From Acidobacteriota bacterium (lineage in GTDB: Bacteria; Actinomycetota; Acidimicrobiia; Acidimicrobiales; RAAP-2), in the NCBI GenBank assembly GCA_019352075.1, contig JABBOA010000002.1:1555-40914 (forward strand): a stretch of 39,360 nucleotides of DNA. The letters are read 5' to 3'. The notes under the pieces are model-generated. The model had not been told where the DNA came from. It did not search any database and saw nothing but the letters and a program-made list of their open reading frames with translations. The number at the start of each line of letters is the position of its first letter. Within the stretch, counting starts at the first letter, position 1. Positions 17,019 to 24,991 of this stretch are shown here, piece after piece. A program made the position numbers and the translations under genes.

Positions 17019-18317
17019 CTAGCTCAACGACAGCAGGTGCGTCATGAAGTACATGGTGGGCAGGGCAAACAGGAGTCCGTCCACGCGGTCCAGCATCCCT
17101 CCGTGGCCCGGCAGCAGGTGTCCGAGGTCCTTCACACCCAACGTGCGCTTGAACATCGACTCGAACAAGTCACCCATCGGCACGACGACGCACAAGGCCA
17201 GTGCGCACTCCAGGCCGTGCGACATCGTCCACGGATGGATCCTCGGCAGGATGAGGGCGCCCGCCAGCAACGTCAAGATGGTGCCGCCGATCGTGCCCTC
17301 GATCGTCTTGTTGGGCGACAGTCGTGTGTTGAGTGGGCGTTTGCCCACCCAACGTCCGATGAAGAGTGCGCCGGTGTCATTGGCCACCGTCAAGATGATC
17401 GCGCCCAGAAGGTAGGCCAGCCCGTGGCGGTGAGTGAACGTGTGTGGCGAGGCCATCAGCAGCGCGAAGGATCCCAGGACGCCGACCCAGGCGAACACGA
17501 AGATCGTCGCGCCCACGCCGTCAACGACGTCGATCATCTTCTCCGCGTTGAGGTACCAGACGAAGGAGAACATCACCAATAGTGCGGTCACCACCGCGGT
17601 CGCACCGAGTCCCTTGTCGTACACGGCGACGCACAGTGTCACCACCGCCACGAGTCCGAGGATGGTCGCGGGATGCGCACCCACCGCGCGAAAGCCCGCG
17701 AAGGCCTCGCCCGCGGCCAGCGTCAACGCCGCGACGACCAGTACCGTCACCGCGATGGGACCCAGGTAGAAGATCACGAGCACCACCGCGGCGAGAAGGA
17801 CCCCGGTGAGCGTGGCGACCGACACGCTGCGCGTCGAGCCCTTTCGCACGGCGCGACCCGACAAGGGGTCTTCGCGCAGTGTGCGCCGCGTACGGTGCGC
17901 TCGCGTCAGGGCGGGTCGCGGCGACGCGTCCAGGATCTCCTCATCGGTGACCGTCGACTCGGGGGTGAACTCCCAGGGACGCAGGTCCTCCTCGGTCTTG
18001 TCCACGGCCAGGAGCGACGCGTCGAACTGCTCCTCGTGCGCCACCCAGTCAGCCTCACCCTCGCGCCAAGCGGGCGCGGGAATGGCGGCCCACGGGTCCA
18101 CCGCGTCGGCGCTCTCTCGCGCGACCACGATCGGTACCTGACCCGTCGGGGCGTCGGTCCAGTGGGGCAGGAGCGTCTCGGGGTCGATCAGTGGGGCCAC
18201 GTCGCCCGCCGCGCCGACCACGTCGGCCCCGGTGATCGTGACGCGCGGGTCGCTGGAGCTCACCACCGGGACCTCACCGGTGGGCACGTCAACCAGGGCG
18301 TCGTCGTCAGACTTCAA
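17019..18317 (-). CDS. cdsA: Phosphatidate cytidylyltransferase with long N-terminal extension
   Basis: Makes CDP-diacylglycerol for phospholipid synthesis in the membrane. The family signature SMFKRTLGVKDLGHLLPGHG followed by GMLDR lies near the C-terminus, after about eight hydrophobic segments. About 170 hydrophilic, acidic residues precede the first membrane helix, which is unusual. They contain a repeated motif, VPTGEVPVV (about 11-19) and APTGQVPIV (about 56-64). The TTG start lies inside the end of frr (11-bp overlap) with AGGAG at good spacing. No uppS gene lies between frr and cdsA. The extension is probably a disordered cytoplasmic tail of unknown role. Confidence 0.93.
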   Translation of the reverse strand: MKSDDDALVDVPTGEVPVVSSSDPRVTITGADVVGAAGDVAPLIDPETLLPHWTDAPTGQVPIVVARESADAVDPWAAIPAPAWREGEADWVAHEEQFDASLLAVDKTEEDLRPWEFTPESTVTDEEILDASPRPALTRAHRTRRTLREDPLSGRAVRKGSTRSVSVATLTGVLLAAVVLVIFYLGPIAVTVLVVAALTLAAGEAFAGFRAVGAHPATILGLVAVVTLCVAVYDKGLGATAVVTALLVMFSFVWYLNAEKMIDVVDGVGATIFVFAWVGVLGSFALLMASPHTFTHRHGLAYLLGAIILTVANDTGALFIGRWVGKRPLNTRLSPNKTIEGTIGGTILTLLAGALILPRIHPWTMSHGLECALALCVVVPMGDLFESMFKRTLGVKDLGHLLPGHGGMLDRVDGLLFALPTMYFMTHLLSLS

Positions 18318-18876
18318 GTAGCTCCTGCTCCTTGTGCGAGAGGAGGCCGTCCACGACCGCCACCTCGTCCTGGGTCATCTTGTCCAGCACCTTCTCCAAG
18401 TGTTCGAGGTCGTCCTGGGACAGCCCCTGGTCCTTCTCGAGGTTCTCGAGCTCCTGGCGCGCATGACGACGCACGCCGCGCAAGGCCACCTTGCCCTCTT
18501 CCGCCTTGGTCCGGACGATCTTGACGAAGGACTTGCGCCGCTCCTCGGTGAGCGCGGGGAAGGCGAGGCGGATGACAACGCCGTCGTTGGAGGGATTGAG
18601 CCCGAGATCGGCGTTCGTGATGGCCTTTTCGATCATCGCCATCGCGCCCTTGTCGAACGGCGACACCACGAGCAGTCGAGGCTCGGGCACCGAGAAGTTC
18701 GCCAGTTGCTTCAGCGGCGTCTCGGCACCGTAGTAGTCCACCAGGAGGTTCTCCACCAGGGCGGAGGACGCGCGCCCCGTGCGTACGTTGGCGAATTCGA
18801 TCCTCACGTGCTCGATGGCCTTGGCCATCCGCTCGCGCGCATCGTCCATCACCAGATCGACCATTTCGTTGTCCAT
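18307..18876 (-). CDS. frr: Ribosome recycling factor
   Basis: Splits post-termination ribosomes together with EF-G. The 189 residues begin with about four extra residues and then show the triple-helix domain ERMAKAIEHVRIEFANVRTGRAS, the KQLANFSVPEPRLLVVSPFD segment and the C-terminal helix region RRKSFVKIVRTKAEEGKVALR. The ATG at 18876 overlaps the pyrH stop by one base (TAATG), and the 3' end overlaps cdsA by 11 bp, so all are translationally coupled. Confidence 0.96.
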   Translation of the reverse strand: MDNEMVDLVMDDARERMAKAIEHVRIEFANVRTGRASSALVENLLVDYYGAETPLKQLANFSVPEPRLLVVSPFDKGAMAMIEKAITNADLGLNPSNDGVVIRLAFPALTEERRKSFVKIVRTKAEEGKVALRGVRRHARQELENLEKDQGLSQDDLEHLEKVLDKMTQDEVAVVDGLLSHKEQELLEV

Positions 18877-19586
18877 TAGTTCACCAGCGTACCGACCGCG
18901 TCACCCTTGAGGGCGCGGTCGAGATTTCCTCGGGCCATGAGGTCAAAGACCCGAATAGGTATTGCGTTGTCCTTGCAGAAGGTGATGGCGGTCATGTCCA
19001 TGACGCGTAGGTCCCGGGCGATCACGTCGTCGAAGAGGACCTCGTCGAACCTGACGGCCGCCGCGTTCTTGCGCGGATCCTCGCTGTAGACGCCATCCAC
19101 CCCTCCGTGGGTTCCCTTGAGAACCATATCGGCCTCAATCTCGGCGGCGCGCTGTACCGCGGCGGTGTCAGTCGTGAAGTAGGGATTGCCCATGCCCGCC
19201 GCGAAGATGACGACGCGACCCTTCTCGAGGTGGCGGACCGCCCGACGGCGAATGTAGGGTTCGGCCACCTGATCCATGCCAATCGCCGACATCACACGGG
19301 TGGCGCACCCGTGCGACTCGATCGCGTCCTGCAGCGCGAGGGCGTTGATCACCGTCCCGAGCATGCCCATGATGTCGGAGTTCGCCCGGTTCATTCCGGC
19401 CATCGCTCCCGTCGCGCCGCGCCAGATGTTGCCACCACCCACGACGACCGCGAGTTCGAGGCCCCCGCGAGCCATCGCGTCAGCGATGACGGTCGCGAGG
19501 AAATCCACGGTGCTCGCGTCGATGGTCTCGTCGCTGGCCGATGAGGCGAGCGCCTCACCCGACAGTTTCAAGACCACGCGACTCAC
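18876..19586 (-). CDS. pyrH: Uridylate kinase
   Basis: Phosphorylates UMP to UDP; amino acid kinase fold. Visible motifs are LKLSGEAL at the N-terminus, VVGGGNIWRG, MGMLGTVINALALQDAIE and GTGNPYFTTDTAA-like AAGMGNPYFTTD. The 236-residue length is normal. It starts at GTG 19586 with GGGGAG upstream, three bases after the tsf stop, and overlaps frr by one base. The tsf-pyrH-frr order is widely conserved. Confidence 0.96.
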   Translation of the reverse strand: MSRVVLKLSGEALASSASDETIDASTVDFLATVIADAMARGGLELAVVVGGGNIWRGATGAMAGMNRANSDIMGMLGTVINALALQDAIESHGCATRVMSAIGMDQVAEPYIRRRAVRHLEKGRVVIFAAGMGNPYFTTDTAAVQRAAEIEADMVLKGTHGGVDGVYSEDPRKNAAAVRFDEVLFDDVIARDLRVMDMTAITFCKDNAIPIRVFDLMARGNLDRALKGDAVGTLVN

Positions 19587-19589
19587 GGA

Positions 19590-20387
19590 CTACTCCCCGA
19601 TGACGACTTGGGCGTAGGCGGTGATCGTCGCGCCACCGAGTAACTGGGTGATGGTCTGCTTCTCGTCCTTGACGTAACTCTGTTCGAGCAACACGCGCTC
19701 CTTGAACCAACCGTTCAGTCGGCCCTCGATGATCTTGTCCAAGGCGGCGGCGGGCTTGCCCTCATTGAGGGAGATCTCCTCGATCGTCTTGCGCTCAGCC
19801 TCGATCTCCTCGGCGGGCACGTCGTCACGCGAAAGGTACTGGGGTTTGGCGAAGGCGATGTGGACGGCGATCTCGTGCGCCAGTTCGTCCGAGCCCCCCT
19901 TGACCACGATGGCGACGGCGTTGACGCCGCGACCAGCCTGCGTGTGGTTGTAGGTATCCACTACTTCACCCTCACCCGCGACCAGGCGGTAGACGCGTCC
20001 GACCGAGATGTTCTCCTTCAACGTCGTGAGCATCGTCTCGATGTTCTCCTCGAAGTGCGCCACTGCAGCTTCGCCCTCGTCGCACACGCGCACGGCGATG
20101 TCGTCCACCAGTGAGGTGAATTCATCGGATTTGGCGACGAAGTCGGTCTCGCAACGCATTTCGACGATGGCCGCCAGGTTGCCGTTGCGCACGACCGCTA
20201 CGGCGCCCTCGCCGGCCTCACGATCGGCACGCTTGGCCGCCGAGGCCTTGCCCTGGACGCGCAACCACTGCACGGCGTCCTGCACGTTGCCCTCGTTCGC
20301 TTCGAGCGCCTTCTTGGCGTCCATCAGGCCGACGCCCGTGGTCTTGCGAAGCGACATGATGTCCTTGGGGTTTGCGGTGTATGACAC
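19590..20387 (-). CDS. tsf: Elongation factor Ts
   Basis: Nucleotide exchange factor for EF-Tu. The N-terminal UBA-like region reads IMSLRKTTGVGLMDAKKALEA, and the EF-Tu contact motif CETDFVAKSDEF is present. At 265 residues it resembles the shorter actinobacterial forms. GTG at 20387 is preceded by AGGAGA at proper spacing. It lies 31 bp after rpsB in the standard rpsB-tsf pair. Confidence 0.96.
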   Translation of the reverse strand: MSYTANPKDIMSLRKTTGVGLMDAKKALEANEGNVQDAVQWLRVQGKASAAKRADREAGEGAVAVVRNGNLAAIVEMRCETDFVAKSDEFTSLVDDIAVRVCDEGEAAVAHFEENIETMLTTLKENISVGRVYRLVAGEGEVVDTYNHTQAGRGVNAVAIVVKGGSDELAHEIAVHIAFAKPQYLSRDDVPAEEIEAERKTIEEISLNEGKPAAALDKIIEGRLNGWFKERVLLEQSYVKDEKQTITQLLGGATITAYAQVVIGE

Positions 20388-20418
20388 CTTGACTTCTCCT
20401 CTTGTAGTCGAGCGTTGA

Positions 20419-21198
20419 TTAAGCGGTGGCCACGACGACGGCGTCCGCGACCGGGGCGTCCGCGACCGGGGCGGTGGACGCCGCGGCGGCCTTCAGGGCG
20501 GCGGGGCGATTGTGACGGATGAAACGACCTTCGGTCACCGCGTCGGCGATCAGTCGGCACAACAACGCCCCGGAGCGGATCGCGTCGTCGTTACCCGGAA
20601 TCACGTAGTCGATCACGTCGGGGTCGCAGTTGGTGTCGACCACGGCCACCACGGGCAAGCCCAACTTGCGCGCCTCGGTGACGGCGATGTGCTCCTTCTT
20701 CGTGTCGATGACGAAGATCGCGTCGGGGACACGGTCGAGATTGGCGATACCCGACAAGTTGCGGTCCAACTTCTCGAGCTCGCGGCTGTGGCGTAGCGCC
20801 TCGCGCTTGGGCATGCCTTCGAAGTCACCGGCCTTTTGCATCGCGCGCAGTTCCATCATGCGCTTCACGCGACCGGCCACGGTGGAGAAGTTCGTGAGCA
20901 TGCCGCCCAGCCAGCGCTGATTGACGAAAGGCATGCCACAGGCGTTCGCGTAGTCCTCAATGGGACCTTGGGTCTGCTTCTTCGTTCCGACGAAGAGGAC
21001 GACGCCGCCCTCGGCGACGAGGTCACGGACGTAGGCGTAACTCTGCTCGATGCCCGCCAGGGTCTTTCTCAGGTCGATGAGGTAGATACCGTTGCGCTCA
21101 CCGAGAATGAAGCGGCGCATCTTGGGGTTCCAACGACGGGTCTGGTGCCCGAAGTGCACACCCGAGTCAAGCAATTCCTGCAAAGTGACGAGAGCCAC
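20419..21198 (-). CDS. rpsB: Small ribosomal subunit protein uS2
   Basis: 30S protein, recognised by [40 protein letters not shown] and the [18 protein letters not shown] segment. The 259 residues end in an Ala-rich tail (ADAPVADAV) encoded by a 15-bp direct repeat (GCGTCCGCGACCGGG at 20441-20455 and 20456-20470). It starts at GTG 21198 with AAGGA upstream. It is the first gene of the rpsB-proS cluster, and its leader holds two perfect palindromes. Confidence 0.96.
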   Translation of the reverse strand: MALVTLQELLDSGVHFGHQTRRWNPKMRRFILGERNGIYLIDLRKTLAGIEQSYAYVRDLVAEGGVVLFVGTKKQTQGPIEDYANACGMPFVNQRWLGGMLTNFSTVAGRVKRMMELRAMQKAGDFEGMPKREALRHSRELEKLDRNLSGIANLDRVPDAIFVIDTKKEHIAVTEARKLGLPVVAVVDTNCDPDVIDYVIPGNDDAIRSGALLCRLIADAVTEGRFIRHNRPAALKAAAASTAPVADAPVADAVVVATA

Positions 21199-21216
21199 GA
21201 ATATTTCCTTCCGTTC

Positions 21217-21296
21217 GGTTGATCAACCCCGTGGTGCACTCCGAGGAGCGACCGTACGAAACCACGTGGTGTGTCTGCGCCCTCCCACTCTGGGAG
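21217..21296 (-). promoter_or_regulatory. rpsB promoter/leader with two palindromes and a hairpin
   Basis: A candidate -10 TACGGT (21256-21251) lies about 50 bases before rpsB. Overlapping the spacer region is the perfect 10-bp palindrome ACCACGTGGT (21261-21270). In the expected leader is the perfect 12-bp palindrome GGTTGATCAACC (21217-21228), close to the ribosome-binding site. Upstream, CTCCCA-CTC-TGGGAG (21282-21296) may end xerC transcripts. rpsB operons are often controlled by S2 binding to the leader; whether these elements do that is unknown. Confidence 0.4.
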
Positions 21297-21373
21297 AGCC
21301 AAATCAGCCTAGTCGAACCAGCCGGTCGTCGACGATGGGCGATGGCGACACCGGTGACGACCGTCGCGCGTGG

Positions 21374-22279
21374 TCAGCCCCTCGGGTGGGTGTCGCGATG
21401 AATCTTCTGGAGTCGCGACTTCGAGACGTGGGTGTAGAGCTGAGTGGTGGTGAGGCTCTCGTGGCCGAGCAACTCCTGAACCACTCGCAGATCGGCGCCC
21501 CCCTCGAGCAGGTGAGTGGCGTAGGTGTGGCGAAGCGCGTGGGGGTGCACGTGACCCGACGCCAGTCGCCGATCGAGGATCCGACGAACGTCGCGCACCC
21601 CCAAGCGCCCGCCCCGGCGATTGAGGAACAGTGCGTCGCTCGGCGAGTCCGGTGTCGCCATCTGCGCACGGCATTCGCGCCATCTCTCGATGGCCTCCCA
21701 ACCGACCCGGTGCAACGGCACCATTCGTTCCTTGCGGCCTTTGCCCAGGACCCTGAGCACCCCTCGGCGGTCGTCGAGTCGCTCGAGGTCGAGGCCACAG
21801 AGTTCGCTGACGCGCAGTCCCGCGCCGTAGAGAATCTCGCACACCGCCCGGTCGCGACGGGCCCAGGGGTCGTCGCCCCATTCCTCGTCGAGCAGTACGT
21901 CGAGTTGGCGCCGCCCGACGATTTCGGGCAGGCGCGACCCGGGGCGCGGCGCCGACATCCGGGTCGCCGGATCGGTCACGACGAATCCTCGTTGTACGGT
22001 CCAGGCGAAGTAACGACGCAACGCGGCGCGCCGACGGGCGATGGACGCGCGCCCGTCGCCACTCATGTTCATCGTGGCCAGGTAGTCGCGCAACGTGCGC
22101 CGCGTGACCTCGCGGGGGTCGAGAACGCCGTGTTCGCCGGCCCACGCGACGAATCGCACGAGGTCGCCGCGGTACGCGCGTATCGTGTCGGGCGATCGGT
22201 CCAGAGCACGCAACGTCGCCGCGAACTCGTCCAGGTGCCACGCTCGAGACTGGTCGGCGACAGCGCTATCGCGGCTCAC
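21374..22279 (-). CDS. xerC: Tyrosine recombinase XerC-like
   Basis: Site-specific recombinase, probably for chromosome dimer resolution at dif. The N-terminal SAM-like DNA-binding domain (EFAATLRALDRSPDTIRAYRGDL) precedes the catalytic domain, which has the full tyrosine recombinase set: Arg in GAGLRVSEL, Lys in GKGRKERMVPL, HPHALRHTYATHLL, the His in LLGHESLTTT and the nucleophile Tyr in QLYTHV. The track starts at 22360, but that would run into the divergent regulator. GTG 22279 (MSRDSAVAD) has AGGA upstream and gives 301 residues, the usual Xer length. There is no nearby integrase target or mobile element, so a housekeeping Xer role is likelier than a phage one. Confidence 0.9.
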   Translation of the reverse strand: MSRDSAVADQSRAWHLDEFAATLRALDRSPDTIRAYRGDLVRFVAWAGEHGVLDPREVTRRTLRDYLATMNMSGDGRASIARRRAALRRYFAWTVQRGFVVTDPATRMSAPRPGSRLPEIVGRRQLDVLLDEEWGDDPWARRDRAVCEILYGAGLRVSELCGLDLERLDDRRGVLRVLGKGRKERMVPLHRVGWEAIERWRECRAQMATPDSPSDALFLNRRGGRLGVRDVRRILDRRLASGHVHPHALRHTYATHLLEGGADLRVVQELLGHESLTTTQLYTHVSKSRLQKIHRDTHPRG

Positions 22280-22286
22280 GTTTCCT

Positions 22287-22330
22287 AGGCTAGTGAGCCC
22301 CGGTGGCCAACGAAGCCCACTCACTAGAGT
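22287..22330. promoter_or_regulatory. Divergent xerC / mtrA promoters with inverted repeat
   Basis: The 74-bp gap holds CTAGTGAG (22290-22297) and its exact inverse CTCACTAG (22320-22327), with centres 30 bp apart. The left arm overlaps a minus-strand TAGCCT box (22292-22287), seven bases before the xerC GTG. The right arm overlaps a plus-strand TAGAGT box (22325-22330), from which the regulator gene would have a short leader with AAGGAGG. The symmetry suggests an operator shared by both promoters, possibly bound by the regulator itself. Confidence 0.5.
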
Positions 22331-22353
22331 GGGGTCGACGACAAGGAGGGCGT

Positions 22354-23028
22354 GTGTCACGGATCTTGATTGTTGAGGATGACGAGCACATTCGCACCGC
22401 GTTGCGCCTGATGTTCCGCGGTGAGGGTTACGACGTGGACGATGCCTCTAACGGGGAGGACGGGGTCGCCCTCTTCGAGAAGCGCAACGCCGACGTCGCC
22501 ATCGTCGATATCATGTTGCCCGGAATGTCGGGATTCGACACCTGCGTCGCCCTGCGCAGCCGCTCCGACATTCCGATCGTGATCGTCTCGGCGCGTGACG
22601 ACACCTCCGACGTCGTCAAGGGCCTCGAATCGGGCGCCGACGACTACGTGACGAAGCCCTTCGTGCCGCTGGAGCTCCTCGCGCGCGTACGCGCCCACCT
22701 GCGGCGTCGACCCGACGCGGCGGCTCGGGCCTTTCACATCGGCGAATTGCACGTCATACCCGACGAGGGTGTCGTGCGTCACGCCGACGGCACCGAATTG
22801 CACCTGACGTCGACCGAGTTTCGCCTGCTGGTGGATCTGGCGAAGGTGAACGGCAAGGTTCTCTCACGCGAGGACCTTCTCGAACGGGTGTGGGGCTACG
22901 ACTACTTCGGCGATAGTCGACTCGTCGATGTGCACGTGCGTCGCCTGCGGATGAAGATAGAGCCCGATCCCGCGGTTCCGGTGCACCTATTGACCGTGCG
23001 GGGTGCGGGGTACAAGCTGGTGCTGTAG
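22354..23028 (+). CDS. mtrA: OmpR/PhoB-family response regulator, MtrA-like
   Basis: DNA-binding regulator paired with the next gene's kinase. The receiver domain has the acidic pocket EDD (8-10), phospho-acceptor Asp52 in VDIMLPGMSG, and the conserved Lys in YVTKPF. The winged-helix domain includes LTSTEFRLLVDL, VWGYDYFGDSRLVDVHVRRLR and TVRGAGYKL. The pattern, including LESGADDY and VWGY, closely resembles actinobacterial MtrA, a regulator of cell envelope and division genes. GTG 22354 is chosen over the track ATG because AAGGAGG precedes it and the protein then begins MSRILIVEDD. Its stop overlaps the kinase start by one base. Confidence 0.88.
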   Translation: MSRILIVEDDEHIRTALRLMFRGEGYDVDDASNGEDGVALFEKRNADVAIVDIMLPGMSGFDTCVALRSRSDIPIVIVSARDDTSDVVKGLESGADDYVTKPFVPLELLARVRAHLRRRPDAAARAFHIGELHVIPDEGVVRHADGTELHLTSTEFRLLVDLAKVNGKVLSREDLLERVWGYDYFGDSRLVDVHVRRLRMKIEPDPAVPVHLLTVRGAGYKLVL

Positions 23029-24416
23029 TGCGCCATCGGAGCCTGCGACTGCGCCTGGTCTTGATCTTTGGCTTGGGCACGCTCCTGATGAGTTCACTCT
23101 TGGGCACCCTGACCTTCTTCGGCGTCCGTGACGTGCTGATCTCCCAACAGCAACAGACCGACCTCCAACAGAGTTACGTCAACGCGGCGCTGATCCGCAA
23201 CACCATCTACACCGCACCCTTGACCCTCAACAACGAACTCAATTCGATCCAGCAGTCGGCGAACTCCACTTTGATTCTGCGTATCGCGGGTCAGTGGCAG
23301 ACTCTCAGCTCACTGGTGCCCACCGCCGACATCTCGACCGCGTCGATTCGCGCCGTCAACGAGGGCCACGTCACGACCGAGACCCGCATGATCCTGTCGC
23401 AACTCAACTTCGTGGTGGGCATCCCCATGCCCGCGGTGCAGACCCAGGTCTTCGAAGTCTGGCAGCTCAACGGACTCGAACACAACATGCGCGTACTCCT
23501 GCTGGTCATCGGGTCGGCGGCACTGTTCACGACCGTGCTGGGCGCGTCGGGCGGCATCTGGGTCTCGCGGCGCACCTTGCGCCCCCTCGTGGTGGTCTCA
23601 GACGCCGCGGCGCGCATCGCCGGGGGCGACTTCGCCACCCGACTGCCGACCACGCACGCCGGCTCCGAGGTCGAGCAGCTGACCGAGTCCTTCAACACCA
23701 TGGTGAACCAACTCGTGACGAAGCTCGAACGCGACGCACGATTCGCGAGCGACGTGAGCCACGAACTGCGCTCACCCCTCACGGCATTGGCGATGTCGGC
23801 CTCGATCCTCGAGCAACACCGCGAGGAGCTGGACCCGGCCGCTCAGCAAAGCCTCTCGTTACTCAGTGCGGAGATCCAAGTCTTCCAGGGACTCATCGAG
23901 GACCTCATCGAACTCTCGCGCTCGGACGCGGGCGCTGATTCACTTCGTCTCGAAGTCATCTCCCTCGAGGAGCTCACGCGTCAGGCCGTCCGTTCGGTCA
24001 CGCGCCGACTAGGGGGCGCCGAGCCACCCGTCGAAGTCGACCCCCGACTCCACGACGCGCGCGTCCTGGTGGATCGACGACGCTTCGAGCGCATCATCGC
24101 CAACCTGATGGACAATGCGCAGCACTACGCGGGCGGCGTCATCGCGCTACGCCTCGTGGCGCGCGGTTCGCACGTGGAGCTCAACGTCGACGACGCGGGC
24201 CCCGGCATCACCGAGACCGACCAGGAACACGTCTTCGAGCGGTTCTACCGCGGACGCGCGGCCCACGACCGCAGCGTGGTGCGGGGCACCGGACTCGGTC
24301 TGGCGCTGGTGCGCGAACACGTCAAGTCGCTCGACGGCGAGATCCGCGCCACCACCAGTCCCGAGGGCGGAGCGCGATTCCAAATCGACTTGCCACTGGT
24401 GCAAGAACCCTCATGA
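23028..24416 (+). CDS. mtrB: Sensor histidine kinase, MtrB-like
   Basis: Membrane sensor kinase for the preceding regulator. Two membrane helices (about 10-32 and 155-178) flank an extracytoplasmic domain of about 120 residues, Gln- and Asn-rich at its start. A HAMP domain follows (LRPLVVVSDAAARIAGGDF), then the HisKA domain with phospho-acceptor His245 in FASDVSHELRSPL. The ATPase domain has NLMDNAQHYA, DDAGPGI and GTGLGLALV. The GTG start overlaps the regulator stop (TAGTG), and the stop overlaps the lipoprotein start (ATGA). Operon order matches mtrA-mtrB-lpqB. Confidence 0.88.
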   Translation: MRHRSLRLRLVLIFGLGTLLMSSLLGTLTFFGVRDVLISQQQQTDLQQSYVNAALIRNTIYTAPLTLNNELNSIQQSANSTLILRIAGQWQTLSSLVPTADISTASIRAVNEGHVTTETRMILSQLNFVVGIPMPAVQTQVFEVWQLNGLEHNMRVLLLVIGSAALFTTVLGASGGIWVSRRTLRPLVVVSDAAARIAGGDFATRLPTTHAGSEVEQLTESFNTMVNQLVTKLERDARFASDVSHELRSPLTALAMSASILEQHREELDPAAQQSLSLLSAEIQVFQGLIEDLIELSRSDAGADSLRLEVISLEELTRQAVRSVTRRLGGAEPPVEVDPRLHDARVLVDRRRFERIIANLMDNAQHYAGGVIALRLVARGSHVELNVDDAGPGITETDQEHVFERFYRGRAAHDRSVVRGTGLGLALVREHVKSLDGEIRATTSPEGGARFQIDLPLVQEPS

Positions 24417-24991
24417 CCTCGCTGCGTCGCGCCTTCGTCATCGTCTGCTGCGCACTGTGTTTGAGCAGTTGCACGTTGGTGTCGACGTCGTCGTCGCCGT
24501 CGCTGATCGGTGCGGCCGCGGTGCCGCTGGGTCTGCTCCAGCCCACGATTCCCTTCACCGACTACGCCCAGGTCCGGTGGGTCACGCGCAGCATCTTCCT
24601 CATCGACCGCGCCGAGCACATCGTCGCGGTCGCGCGCCTGATGACGGCACCTGCGAGTCTCTTCGCCCTGCTCTACTACGAGACCCAGGGCCCCGACCCC
24701 ATCGAACTGGCCAACGGCATCACCACCCAGGTCCCCACCACCATGGTCGTGAATCAGGCCACCATCCACGACGGCGTGGCCCTCATCGACGTGAGCAAAG
24801 CTCTCACGCAGATATCCCTCGACGCCCAGCGCGTCGCGGTCGGTCAATTGGTCTTCGCCGCGGCGTCCATGGGGGCCACGCGGGGGATCCGGATCTCGAT
24901 CAATCAGTCCCCCTACACCCTCAAACTCCCCACGGGAGCGCTCGCCACGCTCATCACCCCCGCCGACGTGGCCTACCTGAAGAAGGGTTAG
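24413..24991 (+). CDS. GerMN-domain lipoprotein (short LpqB-like)
   Basis: Exported lipoprotein of 192 residues. A basic start (MTSLRRAF), a hydrophobic stretch and the lipobox LSSC (lipidated Cys20) form a type II signal peptide. The rest matches a GerMN-like domain, including GVALIDVSKALTQIS and QLVFAAASMGATRGIRISI. In actinobacteria the gene after mtrAB is usually lpqB, a lipoprotein of nearly 600 residues with GerMN plus a propeller-like domain. This one would retain only the GerMN part, so it may be a reduced LpqB that tunes the sensor (inference). Its stop overlaps the convergent rsfS stop by four bases. Confidence 0.8.
   Translation: MTSLRRAFVIVCCALCLSSCTLVSTSSSPSLIGAAAVPLGLLQPTIPFTDYAQVRWVTRSIFLIDRAEHIVAVARLMTAPASLFALLYYETQGPDPIELANGITTQVPTTMVVNQATIHDGVALIDVSKALTQISLDAQRVAVGQLVFAAASMGATRGIRISINQSPYTLKLPTGALATLITPADVAYLKKG

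Noticed and set aside
21374-22279. XerC-like recombinase as a phage or island integrase
   Set aside because: Length and motifs fit housekeeping Xer; no tRNA target, att-like repeats or mobile genes nearby.
22280-22360. Track start of xerC at 22360
   Set aside because: It would overlap the divergent regulator start and both promoters; the GTG at 22279 fits Xer length and has AGGA upstream.
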